This document shows, one piece after another, positions 1 to 8,461 of a stretch of 64,000 bases of DNA. How positions within the stretch are numbered: the stretch's first letter is position 1; each line of letters opens with the position of its first letter. The translations under genes were made by a program, and so were the position numbers. This stretch comes from Halomonas colorata (GTDB lineage: Bacteria; Pseudomonadota; Gammaproteobacteria; Pseudomonadales; Halomonadaceae), in contig NZ_JABUZA010000012.1 of NCBI RefSeq assembly GCF_014897985.1, positions 1-64,000 on the forward strand. Direction: 5' to 3'. The notes under the pieces are model-generated. The model made no database searches, had not been told where the DNA came from, and saw nothing but the letters and a program-made list of their open reading frames with translations.

Positions 1-77
1 ATAACTTGTCACCGGTTGAGTATGAAAGGCGTTACTTTAAGAGCCTAACGGGTGTCTAGAATATCCGGGGCGATTCA
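1..77 (+). mobile_element. Right end of an IS3-family insertion sequence, cut by the window edge
   Basis: Bases 53-77, read outward-in on the minus strand, begin TGAATCGCCCCGG and end near TAGACA. That matches the kind of terminal inverted repeat I know from IS3-family (IS51/IS407-like) elements, with the outer CA at 76-77. The preceding bases code for a transposase C-terminus that stops inside the repeat, as is usual in this family. The other end and any target duplication lie outside the window, so neither the element's completeness nor its exact subgroup can be judged. Confidence 0.7.
3..59 (+). CDS. IS3-family transposase OrfB, C-terminal 18 residues only
   Basis: The frame starting at base 3 reads NLSPVEYERRYFKSLTGV and stops with TAG at 57-59. 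'NLSPVEYE..YF' is the characteristic tail of IS3-family OrfB (DDE integrase) transposases. The rest of the gene lies to the left of the window. The stop codon falls inside the terminal inverted repeat of the element, which supports both calls. Confidence 0.7.
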   Translation, partial: NLSPVEYERRYFKSLTGV

Positions 78-591
78 CTTAACAGCAAGACTGTTCGGGG
101 TTGATGATCGTCTTTTATCTGCTTTTATGGATAAATCACCTTCACCACCAGCCCCCGGTAGGGGTGAAGATGAGTCCAAGAAGGACCGGATGCGTCGTGG
201 CTGGTGCGCACTGTTCGCTTCTCCCTGGAATCAGCTGCAAAAGTATCGCTCCTATCTTTCTGGACATTCAGCACTGGCAACCCACCAAGTCGTTAAGGGC
301 TCTGAATTCCTTCATGTCATGGTCGTGATGGACGATAAATTAGCTGGAGGCAATCAGATTTCCTATGACAAGATTTTTGGCGGTACTAAGCTGAGCAAGA
401 CGGACACAGAGAACCTAGAAAACGGCAAGGAAACGACCATCGATAGAACACTGCGCTTATTGTACGTTACTTGCAGCCGTGCTGAGGAGTCACTTGCCCT
501 TGTGCTTTGGTCGTCCGATCCCGCAGCAGCTTTAGTAAGTATTAAGGACAGCGGCTGGTTCAATGAAGGGGAAGTTGTAGCGATTCCGTAA
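78..591 (+). pseudogene. C-terminal fragment of a UvrD/REP-like helicase, truncated by the IS element
   Basis: The open frame continues from inside the IS end and stops at 591. About 125 residues at its end look like the last part of a superfamily 1 UvrD-like helicase: a motif V-like THQVVKGSEF (usual form THQGVKGLEF), a following MVVMDD stretch, and a motif VI-like LLYVTCSRAEESLALV. This C-terminal pattern is like that of the UvrD-type partners of OLD nucleases (GajB-like helicases of Gabija defence), but the fragment is too short to prove it. The ATPase motifs I-IV are missing. A GTG at 52 could serve as a start, but its first codons are IS sequence, so I treat the whole as a remnant. No partner nuclease is visible. 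Bases 592-828 downstream hold no gene I can support. Confidence 0.6.
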
Positions 592-828
592 ACTTTCAAC
601 CGTTGCCATAAGTTTACTTGAAACGCCCTTGTCTGGTGGGAGCAGATACTGGTGGCCTATTGGGGACGTTAATCTATGCTAATTGAATGGCTGCGCTAGC
701 TTACATCCACAAGAGGCCTTAACAGAAAAGGCAGCGTCTTCGGACATTCATTTTTTTCAGGCATGCATGGTTACTGTCGAGCACTTATTTGTTTAGGCAA
801 TATCCGCCATCGCAGTGTAAATAATTAA

Positions 829-1980
829 GTGGAAATTAACAAAGAGGTTAGTGTCATTAGCAAGCATTTTGATCTAAAAGATCAGCTTTATTACCTAAAT
901 TTTCCTGATTACACTTTGCGCAGTCCGGCCACTCGCATGGCTCGGGAGTTTCAAGAGTCGACTGTGGCTCAGATGGCACGTGAGCTTCATGAATCTTCGG
1001 TGATGAGTATTGCTCGGGAGTTTCAAGGGTCGACTGCGGCTCAGGTGGCGCGTGAGCTTCATGAATCTTCGGTGATGAGTATTGCTCGGGAGTTTCAAGG
1101 GTCGACAGCGGCTCAGGTGGCCCGTGAGCTTCACGAATCTTCGGTGATGAGTATTGCTCGAGAGTTTCAAGGGTCGACTGCGGATCAGGTGGCGCGTGAG
1201 CTTCATGGATCTTCGGTGATGAGTATTGCTCGGGAGTTTCAAGGGTCGACAGCGGCTCAGGTGGCGTGCGAGCTTCAAGAGTCTCCGTTGATACGTATGG
1301 CTCGAGAGTTTCAAGGTTCAACCGCGTTTCAGATAGCGCGCGATCTCCAAGACTTTTCTGTTATGCAAGGGTTGCTTGGGTTGGAATCTTCTTCTTTGAT
1401 GGGTGCATTACCCCGTCTTACGGGAATGCCCTTCGATCCTGCACTCATAAGTCAAGCTGTTGCTATTGCTCAACATGCCGGTAATCGACAACAACTTGAT
1501 CATGAGGAAGCATCACAGGAACTTGCAGCCGTAGAGGATGAACTGAAGCGCTTAGGCCAAGGCAGACTTGATTTTTTCTCTCTCTCCGAAAGCGGTCGCC
1601 GCACTTTAGTTTGGCTTTTTTATTGGATCGTTTTGCCGTTCCTGATGAACATCGCGGCAACCATGGCGTTGGAACGATTCAGTGAAAGAACAATTCTCAG
1701 CGAAAGTGTTACTACACCCCGCGAAGCAAAGAAGCTGGCGCGGTGTAGCAGTGAATTAGAGAAGGAGATATTCGCTGGGTGCCGCGTAGTGACAGGTGGC
1801 TCTCTGCGGCTCAGATCAGGGCCAAGTATGAAAGCTGAAGTCATGGCTAACCTACCGTTGGGAAAACTTATAGTAGTGCTGGATTCTTCGGAGCGGGCAT
1901 GGCTTCTCGTAGAAGTGGACATTGAAGATGAACGTATTGAGGGGTGGGTTTCGCGTAGATACACTACGAAATTCAGGTAA
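829..1980 (+). CDS. Repeat-rich membrane protein with C-terminal bacterial SH3 domain, function unknown
   Basis: I do not recognise this 383-residue protein as a named family. Residues 1-37 form a short leader region. Residues 38-181 are six tandem 24-residue repeats, each made of two similar 12-residue halves of the type ARE(F/L)(Q/H)xS(S/T)xxx(hydrophobic). Residues 182-250 are probably helical. Residues 259-281 are one strong membrane segment. Residues 318-381 look like a bacterial SH3 (SH3b) domain (GGSLRLRSGPS, then LPLGKLIVVL, then a closing EGWVSRRY). No signal peptide is seen, so the repeats may be cytoplasmic and the SH3 domain periplasmic, or the reverse. The start is uncertain: GTG 829 follows an in-frame stop at 826-828 and has no clear ribosome binding site; ATG 937 is the alternative. 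The gene sits in an IS-disturbed patch and its base composition is lower in GC than that of recD next door, which suggests acquired DNA. Confidence 0.7.
   Translation: MEINKEVSVISKHFDLKDQLYYLNFPDYTLRSPATRMAREFQESTVAQMARELHESSVMSIAREFQGSTAAQVARELHESSVMSIAREFQGSTAAQVARELHESSVMSIAREFQGSTADQVARELHGSSVMSIAREFQGSTAAQVACELQESPLIRMAREFQGSTAFQIARDLQDFSVMQGLLGLESSSLMGALPRLTGMPFDPALISQAVAIAQHAGNRQQLDHEEASQELAAVEDELKRLGQGRLDFFSLSESGRRTLVWLFYWIVLPFLMNIAATMALERFSERTILSESVTTPREAKKLARCSSELEKEIFAGCRVVTGGSLRLRSGPSMKAEVMANLPLGKLIVVLDSSERAWLLVEVDIEDERIEGWVSRRYTTKFR
940..1371 (+). repeat. Six 72-bp in-frame tandem repeats
   Basis: Units start at 940, 1012, 1084, 1156, 1228 and 1300. Units 2 and 3 differ at only 3 of 72 bases; unit 4 is nearly as close; units 1, 5 and 6 have drifted. 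Near identity at the DNA level implies recent duplication or gene conversion and allows slippage without frame change. The units are contiguous with no spacers, so this is not a CRISPR array. Confidence 0.95.
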
Positions 1981-2111
1981 TTTACGGGTGGGTTCGGCCA
2001 CTTTCTTACTTCCTGCTGTAGCTAGTGGTTGATATTGTTATGTAAGTGTCTGCTAAACGTCCCTTCTTGACCGTTAGCTGACAATGCTAGAACCGGTGAT
2101 GTAAAATTTAA

Positions 2112-4457
2112 TTAATCCCCCATCCCACTAACCCGCATAACCTCCCTAACCACCGCATCATTCAAAATCCCCCGTTTGGCTTCCACCAAGGTAAGCCATT
2201 CGCGAGCACGGGTAATGCCTGTATACACCAGTTCCCGCGTTAGAATAGGGTTGGGCGTTTGGGGTAGCAACAGCGCCGTGTGCAAGAACTCCGAGCCCTG
2301 GGATTTGTGCACCGTCATCGCGAACACGGTTTCCACTGAATGTAAGCGGGAAGGCAGTACCCAGCGGATGGAGTTCTCCGGGTCGCTGGTTGGAAAGGCG
2401 ACTCGATGTAATAACCGCCCCGACGTGCGCGGGTCGGGCACCGTCAGTGTAATGCCGATATCACCGTTCATTAGCCCCATGCTGTAGTCGTTTTGCGTGA
2501 CCAGCACCGGGCGGCCTTCATACCAGCCTTTTTCCAACTCGATATCGCTTGCGCTCAGTAATTTCTCGCGGCGCAGTACCTTGGCGATGCGCAAGTTTAA
2601 GCCTTCTACGCCCCACGGCCCTTTGCGCAATGCGCAGAGCAGTTGGAAGTGGCCATAGGCTTTTAGTACATCGCTGGCCCAGGCGTTATAGGTGGCGCGG
2701 TTATCTTCAAACGTTAGCGTTGCATCTGGGCGCTGTTTTTTTAACGTCGTCAGGTAATGCAGGTAGCCGGTGGGCGGGGCCAGCTCTTGGTTACTTCTCT
2801 TATCCATACGGCCTTTACCTGCATTGGGGAAGCGCTCCGGGGAGCCGGTGACGACTAAACGCTCCAGGGCGTTGTCGTCTTCACCACCCAGCACCAAATG
2901 ATGTAGGTCGGCATAGCCAGCGCGCAGGGCGCTGTGTACGGCGTTCTGTTTATTGCGCTCGTTAAGCGTGGCGCTTAACGGTTGGTTAATCGCCTCGGCC
3001 AACTGACCAATGCCGCTGGCGGCGTCAAAACGGTGGCTTACTCGCAGCATGGTAATTGCCTGGTCAAGCGCTTGGCCGTTGGGGCAGGTTAGCGCTTCGG
3101 GCAGCGGGTGACTGGTGAGAGTGGCAAGCCATTTGGCGGTTTCTGGCGTGTAGTGGGCGGCCTCGGCACGGCGGCATAAATCACCGAGTACGGCACCGGC
3201 TTCCACAGAAGCGAGCTGGTCTTTATCGCCCAGCAGCACCAGCTTGGCGTGGGCGGGCAGGGCGCTTAACACGGCAGTCATCATTTCGATATCCACCATG
3301 GAGGCTTCGTCGATCACCAGTACGTCCAACGCCAACGGATTGTTGGGGTTGTGGCGGAAGTGGCGGGTGTCGGGCCTGGCGCCTAGTAGCCGGTGCAGGG
3401 TGGTGACTTCTGTGGGGATGGAGGCTTGTAGCTGTTCAGTGCTTGAATCTTCGCCCAATGAATTGGGCTCCCACAATGAATCGGGCTCCTGCAATGAATT
3501 TTGTTTCAACAGAGTGGCCAGCGACTGCGTAGGCAACTGGCTTACCTGCCCGGCGATGGATTCATTCAGGCGGGCGGCGGCTTTGCCGGTGGGGGCGGCT
3601 AAGCGAATGCGCAGCGCTTGCGTTGGCGAGTGGGCCAGTTGCAGGGTTTGCAGCAGGGCGAGCAGGCGCACAACGGTGGTGGTTTTGCCGGTGCCGGGGC
3701 CGCCGGTAATAATCGCAAAGTGGCTGCGCGCCGCCAGCGCGCAGGCGACCTTTTGCCAGTCTAGGGTGCCGTTGTCGGGGAACAGGGTGTTCAGGGCTTG
3801 TTGGAGTAAGGGGTGACTAGCGTCACCCTTCGCCGATGTGTCGGACCACCAGTGAACTGGGCTCCCACAAGAGCTGCTTAGTGCAGCATCGTCTTCTAGT
3901 GCCAGCCGAGCGGCGATTTCCTGGTGCAGAGTTTGTTCGTACTGCCAGTAGCGGCGCAGGTAAAGCCGGGTGGTGTGCGGGGTGTCAGCGCGCACCAGCG
4001 GTGTGTTGCCGTGGCCGTTGCTGATCAGCGTTGGGTGCTCAAGCGCGGCCTGCCACTCGGCAAGCGTTAGCGTGGCTAATACCTCGCTGGGTAGCGGCGG
4101 CGGGTCGCTTAGGTCATCACCTTCGGGTGGTAGCGAAAGGGCGAAGTCTGGTGCGTTCAGCGTGGCGTTTAAGTCCAGGCACACATGGCCTCGGCCCAGC
4201 TGGTGGCTGGCAAGCGCAGTGGCCAGCAGAAGCAGCGGCGGCACCTGGCCTCCCTCGCGGGCGAAGAAGCTGACCAGCGCGCGGTCCAGGTCGCGCAGCC
4301 AACCTCTGGCGACCCAGCGCTCGCAAAGCGCCATTAAAGTGCCCGTATCGTTCAGCGCAGGGTGCCGTTGGTGGTCAGGTGCTACTGTGCTGTTACGCGG
4401 TGTGGCAGGCGCAGGCTCGTTTTCGCCGAACAGGTCCAGGGTGTGTGAATCTTTCAT
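2112..4457 (-). CDS. recD: RecD, exodeoxyribonuclease V alpha subunit
   Basis: This is the 5'-3' helicase subunit of RecBCD, which unwinds and degrades DNA from double-strand ends and loads RecA after Chi. The 781-residue product carries a Walker A motif GGPGTGKTT at 252-260, a motif II-like VIDEASMVD, and a C-terminal motif with VHKSQGSEF. It is clearly longer than E. coli RecD (about 608 residues). Part of the excess is low-complexity sequence after the Walker region (SLQEPD/SLWEPN repeats, coded at about 3458-3511). Its ATG (4455-4457) overlaps the recB stop in ATGA, so the two are translationally coupled in one transcript. Its 3' end borders the accessory patch at 1-2100. Confidence 0.95.
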   Translation of the reverse strand: MKDSHTLDLFGENEPAPATPRNSTVAPDHQRHPALNDTGTLMALCERWVARGWLRDLDRALVSFFAREGGQVPPLLLLATALASHQLGRGHVCLDLNATLNAPDFALSLPPEGDDLSDPPPLPSEVLATLTLAEWQAALEHPTLISNGHGNTPLVRADTPHTTRLYLRRYWQYEQTLHQEIAARLALEDDAALSSSCGSPVHWWSDTSAKGDASHPLLQQALNTLFPDNGTLDWQKVACALAARSHFAIITGGPGTGKTTTVVRLLALLQTLQLAHSPTQALRIRLAAPTGKAAARLNESIAGQVSQLPTQSLATLLKQNSLQEPDSLWEPNSLGEDSSTEQLQASIPTEVTTLHRLLGARPDTRHFRHNPNNPLALDVLVIDEASMVDIEMMTAVLSALPAHAKLVLLGDKDQLASVEAGAVLGDLCRRAEAAHYTPETAKWLATLTSHPLPEALTCPNGQALDQAITMLRVSHRFDAASGIGQLAEAINQPLSATLNERNKQNAVHSALRAGYADLHHLVLGGEDDNALERLVVTGSPERFPNAGKGRMDKRSNQELAPPTGYLHYLTTLKKQRPDATLTFEDNRATYNAWASDVLKAYGHFQLLCALRKGPWGVEGLNLRIAKVLRREKLLSASDIELEKGWYEGRPVLVTQNDYSMGLMNGDIGITLTVPDPRTSGRLLHRVAFPTSDPENSIRWVLPSRLHSVETVFAMTVHKSQGSEFLHTALLLPQTPNPILTRELVYTGITRAREWLTLVEAKRGILNDAVVREVMRVSGMGD
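3458..3511 (-). repeat. 18-bp tandem repeat inside recD, with a stray copy at 3852-3869
   Basis: On the plus strand three 18-bp units follow each other: ATGAATTGGGCTCCCACA (3458-3475), ATGAATCGGGCTCCTGCA (3476-3493) and a decayed third unit (3494-3511). A near copy, GTGAACTGGGCTCCCACA, lies at 3852-3869 (16 of 18 identical). The first array and the stray copy are in different reading frames of recD. The first unit also contains GCCCAA-TGAA-TTGGGC (3453-3468), a perfect small stem-loop, which recalls REP-type elements. Confidence 0.75.
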
Positions 4458-7400
4458 GCCGTTTCCTTAAGGCCAGCGCCGTTGGCCGTGCCTGCAAATA
4501 ATGCATCCAACGCTTCAATTAGCGCCACCGGGGCGGGTTCGGGGTGTACGCCGCGTCCAGGCGTACGGCTGCCGCGCAAAAATACGGTCAATGAGCCGCC
4601 CAAATGGACGTGCGGGTCGTAGTCGGGCAGGCGGGCTTTTAACAGCCGGTGCAGCGCCAGCAGGTACAGCGCGGCCTGTAGGTCGTAGCGTTTTTCCAGC
4701 AGCGCGGCACTCAGTGCCTCGGCACTATAAGCGCTGTCATCCGCACCCAGGTAGTTGGATTTCCAGTCCAGTACGTAAAAACGCCCATCAAATTCAAACG
4801 CCAAATCAATAAAGCCTTTGAGCATACCGTTGAGGGTGTCGGCATCCAGTGCGGGCCGGGCAAGGCCGGGAAGTAAGTGCTGGCTAACCAGCGCATCCAG
4901 CGCTTGCGTATCTACCTGATGGGCAGCAAACCAGAACTCTAGTTCAACCTGATAACCGCTTAGCTGTTGAAGCGCCACGGCACTTTGCTGGCCGGGAAGC
5001 GGCAGCTGGGTGCCGAGCAAATCCTCAAACCAGCCTGTCAGCGGTTCATACCACGCTTGCCAACCGCGCAGTTGCAGGCGGCGGCGCAGAGTGTCTTCAC
5101 GGGCGGCGGCGTCTTCAAGCGCCTTGGCAAAGCCCAGTTGGCCTGCCCATTCCAACAAGCCGTGTAGAAAGGTGCCAGGGCCGGGGCCGCGAGGGAAACG
5201 GTGCAGGTGGCTTGCGTTTGTACTCGGCTGGTCGCTGTCAGTTGGCAAAGGAGAGTGAGTGGTTACACTCGCCGTGGGCTGCCCGGTTAATGGAGAACCT
5301 TGCAGCAGGTCTTGCGGTTCATCCAGCACTTCAAACGTGGTGGCTTCCTGGGGCGTGGTGGGTTCCGGCGTGGGCGCAGCGGTGGATAGCAGCCCTGAGA
5401 TGCCGCCCGTGGTGCGCAGCGCCGAGTAGCTGGCGATCCACCACTGCTCGCGGGCCGGGCGTGTGGGCGTGCGGGCTTGCCCTAAAGCATCTTGCTGCTG
5501 GGCGGGCGTAAAGCACAGCGCGGTAGGTGTTGGCGCAGGCTCCAGGGCGATGTCGCTTTTATGGACCAGCGCGGCAAGCGCTTCGCTGAACTCGTTGGGC
5601 GCAATGTAGTTACCGCCGTTAAGCAGGTAACCCAGGGCGCTGCCTTCGCCCTCCTTTAACGGCGCAAGCCCCAACCAGGTGGCGTGGCGGGCGCGGGTAA
5701 GTGCCACGTAAAGCTTGCGTAAGTCTTCGCCTAATCGTTCGCGGTCGGCGGTGGCGAGCGTTTCTGCATCGGCGCTTAGGCTTAGCTGTAAATTGCCTTC
5801 GCCATCGTGCCAGCGCAGCGGCACATCGCCTTTTTTAGTGGGGCGATGGTTGGCAATAAAGGGTAAAAATACCAGCGGGTACTCAAGCCCCTTGGATTTA
5901 TGGATGGTCACGACCTTGACCAGGTCTGCATCGCTTTCCAGGCGCAGCTTGTGGCTGTCGCCGTGGCTTTCCGGGTCGGCAATCGCTTCCGCCAGAAAGC
6001 GTATCAGCGCGTGTTCGCCATCCAGTTCCTGGCTTGCTTGCTGAAGCAGTTCGCCCAGGTGAAGCAAATCGGTTAGCAAGCGCTCACCGTCGGTCAACGC
6101 AAGCAGCCGGGCAGGAATATCGAAGTCCACCATTAGCTTGCGCACCAGCGGCAGCACGCCCTGGCGCTGCCACAGGCGGTGGTAACGGCTGAACTGCTCT
6201 ACCCGGGCCTCCCAGGCAAGCTCGCTCTCGTTAAGGTGATCAAGCTCGCTAAGGCTCACGCCTAGCAGCGGCGTGGCCAGCGCTGCGCGCAGCTTGGCTT
6301 CCGCCTGGCGTGAATTGGCCTGGGATTCCGCACAGGCGCGTAGGCAGGTTTCCACCTGCTGGGCGATAGATGAGCTGAATACTTTGTCGTGATCCGACAG
6401 ATAAACGCTTTTAACCCCACGGCTGGCAAGCGCCAAACGAATAGCGCGAGCTTCCTGCAGGCCGTTCACCAGCACCGCCATATCGGAAGGTTTTAATGGC
6501 GTAAGTTCGCCCTCGGTTTTAAAACCCGCTTGCCGCTTGCGGCCCGCTTCGAGCAGGGCGGTCATGTGGGAAGCGCAGCCTTCGGCCATTTCAAGCTGGT
6601 AGGCGGTTTTGGAAAGCGGCTCGTCAGCCGCCATTTGCCACAGCGTCATGGCGGGCAGCGGCGCGCCGTTCAACACCAATTGGTCGGCGCGGCCTTTGGC
6701 ATCTACCGGCAAAAACGGCAGGGGGTTCTCGCCGCCTTGTTCACGAAATAAAAACGCGCCCGCTTCGTGCTTGTCGGCGTAGTTAAAGCAGTGGTTAACC
6801 GCGTTAACCATCGCCGCACTTGAGCGAAAGTTAGTGCCCAGCGTAACGTGGCGGCCATCGGTGTGGTGGCGGGCTTTCAGGTAGGTGAAAATATCCGCGC
6901 CACGGAAGGCGTAAATGGCCTGCTTGGGGTCGCCAATCAGCATCACGGCACTGTCGCGGCGCGGTGTAGCAACGTTATATACCGCGTTAAAAATGCGGTA
7001 CTGGATTGGGTCGGTGTCCTGAAATTCGTCAATCAGTGCGACCGGGAACTGGCGCTTTATTTGGGCAGCCAGCGCTTCTTTATTGGGGCCTTGCAGGGCG
7101 CGGTCGAGGTGTGTGAGCAGGTCGTTGGGACCCATTTCAGCGCGGCGCTCCTGCTCGCGCTCCAGGCGCTGGCGGCACCACTGCACGGCGTGAATTAACA
7201 GGTCGTTGCGCGGCTCGGGCAGGGCATTAAGCTCGCCGGGCAAGTGGGCGAGCGCTTCCCACACCGCTGGGCAGGGCGGCGTGCCCACTTTCCAGATATC
7301 GGCCATGCCCTCAGGCGTCATGCGCCGCCAGGCGGCATCGGTAAGCTGGGGGCGGGCAGCGTCGCCTGTGCACCATTCGCGCAGCGCCCCCAGCCAGTTG

Positions 7401-8215
7401 GCGCGGCTTTTGGCGTTAAAACTTTGCCCTTTGAAGGCCTTCTGCTTGGCGGCCTCTTCCAGCGCAGGCACCAGCCCATCCAGCCAGGCAGCCCAGGGGG
7501 CTTTTAACTCGCTGAGCTTGGCGGCGCGGGCGGCCTGGCAGGTAGTAAGCGTTTGCTCCGGCTCCGGGCGTTGCTCGCCAAGGGCATCGCATTCGGGTAG
7601 CAGGCGCTGCAAGCTGGCGTGCAGGTCGTCGGGGGACTGCCAGTAGCTCACAATGCTGCCCAGCGCGTCCCCATCCAACGAGTAGTAGAAAGTGCGCCAG
7701 TAGTCGCGAACAACGTCCTGCTCCAGCTCGCGCTGGTCGTTCTCCAGGTTTAGTGAAAACAGGCTGCCGCTATCGAAAGCGTGCTCGCGCAGCATGCGGT
7801 AGCACCAGCTGTGAATGGTGGAAACGGCGGCTTCGTCCATCCACTCGGCAGCCAGTGCCAGGCGCCGTGCGCAGGCGGGCCAAGCCGAGGGTGGGTACTC
7901 ACTGCGCAGCTCAAGCAGCAGTTTGTCGCCTACGTTTTCATCACTGCGAAAAACCTCAGCGGCTTCCACCAGCCGGTTACGAATCCGCTCGCGCAGCTCC
8001 TGGGTCGCGGCGTTGGTAAACGTGACCACCAGAATTTCGGGCGGCGTGAGCGGGCGGATAAAGGCGTCGTCGTCCTCTTTGCTACGCCCGCCTAATACCA
8101 GGCGCACGTATAAAAGCGCGATGGTGAAGGTTTTACCGGTACCGGCGCTGGCCTCGATCAGGCGGCTGCCGTGCAAGGGCAAGCTCAAGGGGTTGAGTGG
8201 GGCGGGGTGGCTCAT
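4454..8215 (-). CDS. recB: RecB, exodeoxyribonuclease V beta subunit
   Basis: RecB is the 3'-5' helicase and the only nuclease of RecBCD. The frame opens at 8275, but I choose ATG 8213-8215, which is preceded by GGAG seven bases upstream and gives an N-terminus MSHPAPLNPLSLPLHG typical of RecB. The product is then 1253 residues. Walker A SAGTGKTF lies at about 23-30, followed by UvrD-type motifs including LIDEFQDTDPIQY and VKVVTIHKSKGLEYP. The C-terminal nuclease domain shows GFIDLAFE and VLDWKSNYLG, which carry the metal-binding aspartates and the catalytic lysine. It overlaps recD by four bases. Unlike the usual recC-recB-recD run, recC is not directly upstream: pncB lies between. Confidence 0.95.
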   Translation of the reverse strand: MSHPAPLNPLSLPLHGSRLIEASAGTGKTFTIALLYVRLVLGGRSKEDDDAFIRPLTPPEILVVTFTNAATQELRERIRNRLVEAAEVFRSDENVGDKLLLELRSEYPPSAWPACARRLALAAEWMDEAAVSTIHSWCYRMLREHAFDSGSLFSLNLENDQRELEQDVVRDYWRTFYYSLDGDALGSIVSYWQSPDDLHASLQRLLPECDALGEQRPEPEQTLTTCQAARAAKLSELKAPWAAWLDGLVPALEEAAKQKAFKGQSFNAKSRANWLGALREWCTGDAARPQLTDAAWRRMTPEGMADIWKVGTPPCPAVWEALAHLPGELNALPEPRNDLLIHAVQWCRQRLEREQERRAEMGPNDLLTHLDRALQGPNKEALAAQIKRQFPVALIDEFQDTDPIQYRIFNAVYNVATPRRDSAVMLIGDPKQAIYAFRGADIFTYLKARHHTDGRHVTLGTNFRSSAAMVNAVNHCFNYADKHEAGAFLFREQGGENPLPFLPVDAKGRADQLVLNGAPLPAMTLWQMAADEPLSKTAYQLEMAEGCASHMTALLEAGRKRQAGFKTEGELTPLKPSDMAVLVNGLQEARAIRLALASRGVKSVYLSDHDKVFSSSIAQQVETCLRACAESQANSRQAEAKLRAALATPLLGVSLSELDHLNESELAWEARVEQFSRYHRLWQRQGVLPLVRKLMVDFDIPARLLALTDGERLLTDLLHLGELLQQASQELDGEHALIRFLAEAIADPESHGDSHKLRLESDADLVKVVTIHKSKGLEYPLVFLPFIANHRPTKKGDVPLRWHDGEGNLQLSLSADAETLATADRERLGEDLRKLYVALTRARHATWLGLAPLKEGEGSALGYLLNGGNYIAPNEFSEALAALVHKSDIALEPAPTPTALCFTPAQQQDALGQARTPTRPAREQWWIASYSALRTTGGISGLLSTAAPTPEPTTPQEATTFEVLDEPQDLLQGSPLTGQPTASVTTHSPLPTDSDQPSTNASHLHRFPRGPGPGTFLHGLLEWAGQLGFAKALEDAAAREDTLRRRLQLRGWQAWYEPLTGWFEDLLGTQLPLPGQQSAVALQQLSGYQVELEFWFAAHQVDTQALDALVSQHLLPGLARPALDADTLNGMLKGFIDLAFEFDGRFYVLDWKSNYLGADDSAYSAEALSAALLEKRYDLQAALYLLALHRLLKARLPDYDPHVHLGGSLTVFLRGSRTPGRGVHPEPAPVALIEALDALFAGTANGAGLKETA

Positions 8216-8461
8216 CACTGGTCTCCAGGAGCAGGCGCTAGCAGGCACAAAAACAACACGCCCCGAGTGGGGCAAATAGAGGCGGCTGGAGAACTATATC
8301 GCGATGCCCGTTAGGGAGCAAAAAGCAGCGAGCAAAAGGCACAAGCGAGCGGGTTGGGCTGGGAGCCGGCGCCGTCACCTGCTAATCTTGTCGGCTAGCC
8401 ACTCTTGGGGCGATCTTGTTTACGCTACCGCGGCTTCTGTTCACGCTGACGATGAGACTCC

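Noticed and set aside
857-1321. Two minus-strand repeat-rich frames opposite the 72-bp repeats
   Set aside because: Tandem repeats of 72 bp keep all frames open; only the plus frame leads into a membrane segment and SH3 domain.
940-1371. Possible CRISPR array
   Set aside because: The 72-bp units are contiguous, in frame and without spacers, and no cas genes are present.
1-2111. Prophage or integrative element boundary near recD
   Set aside because: No integrase, phage structural gene or attachment repeat is visible; only an IS end, a helicase stump and one repeat gene are seen.
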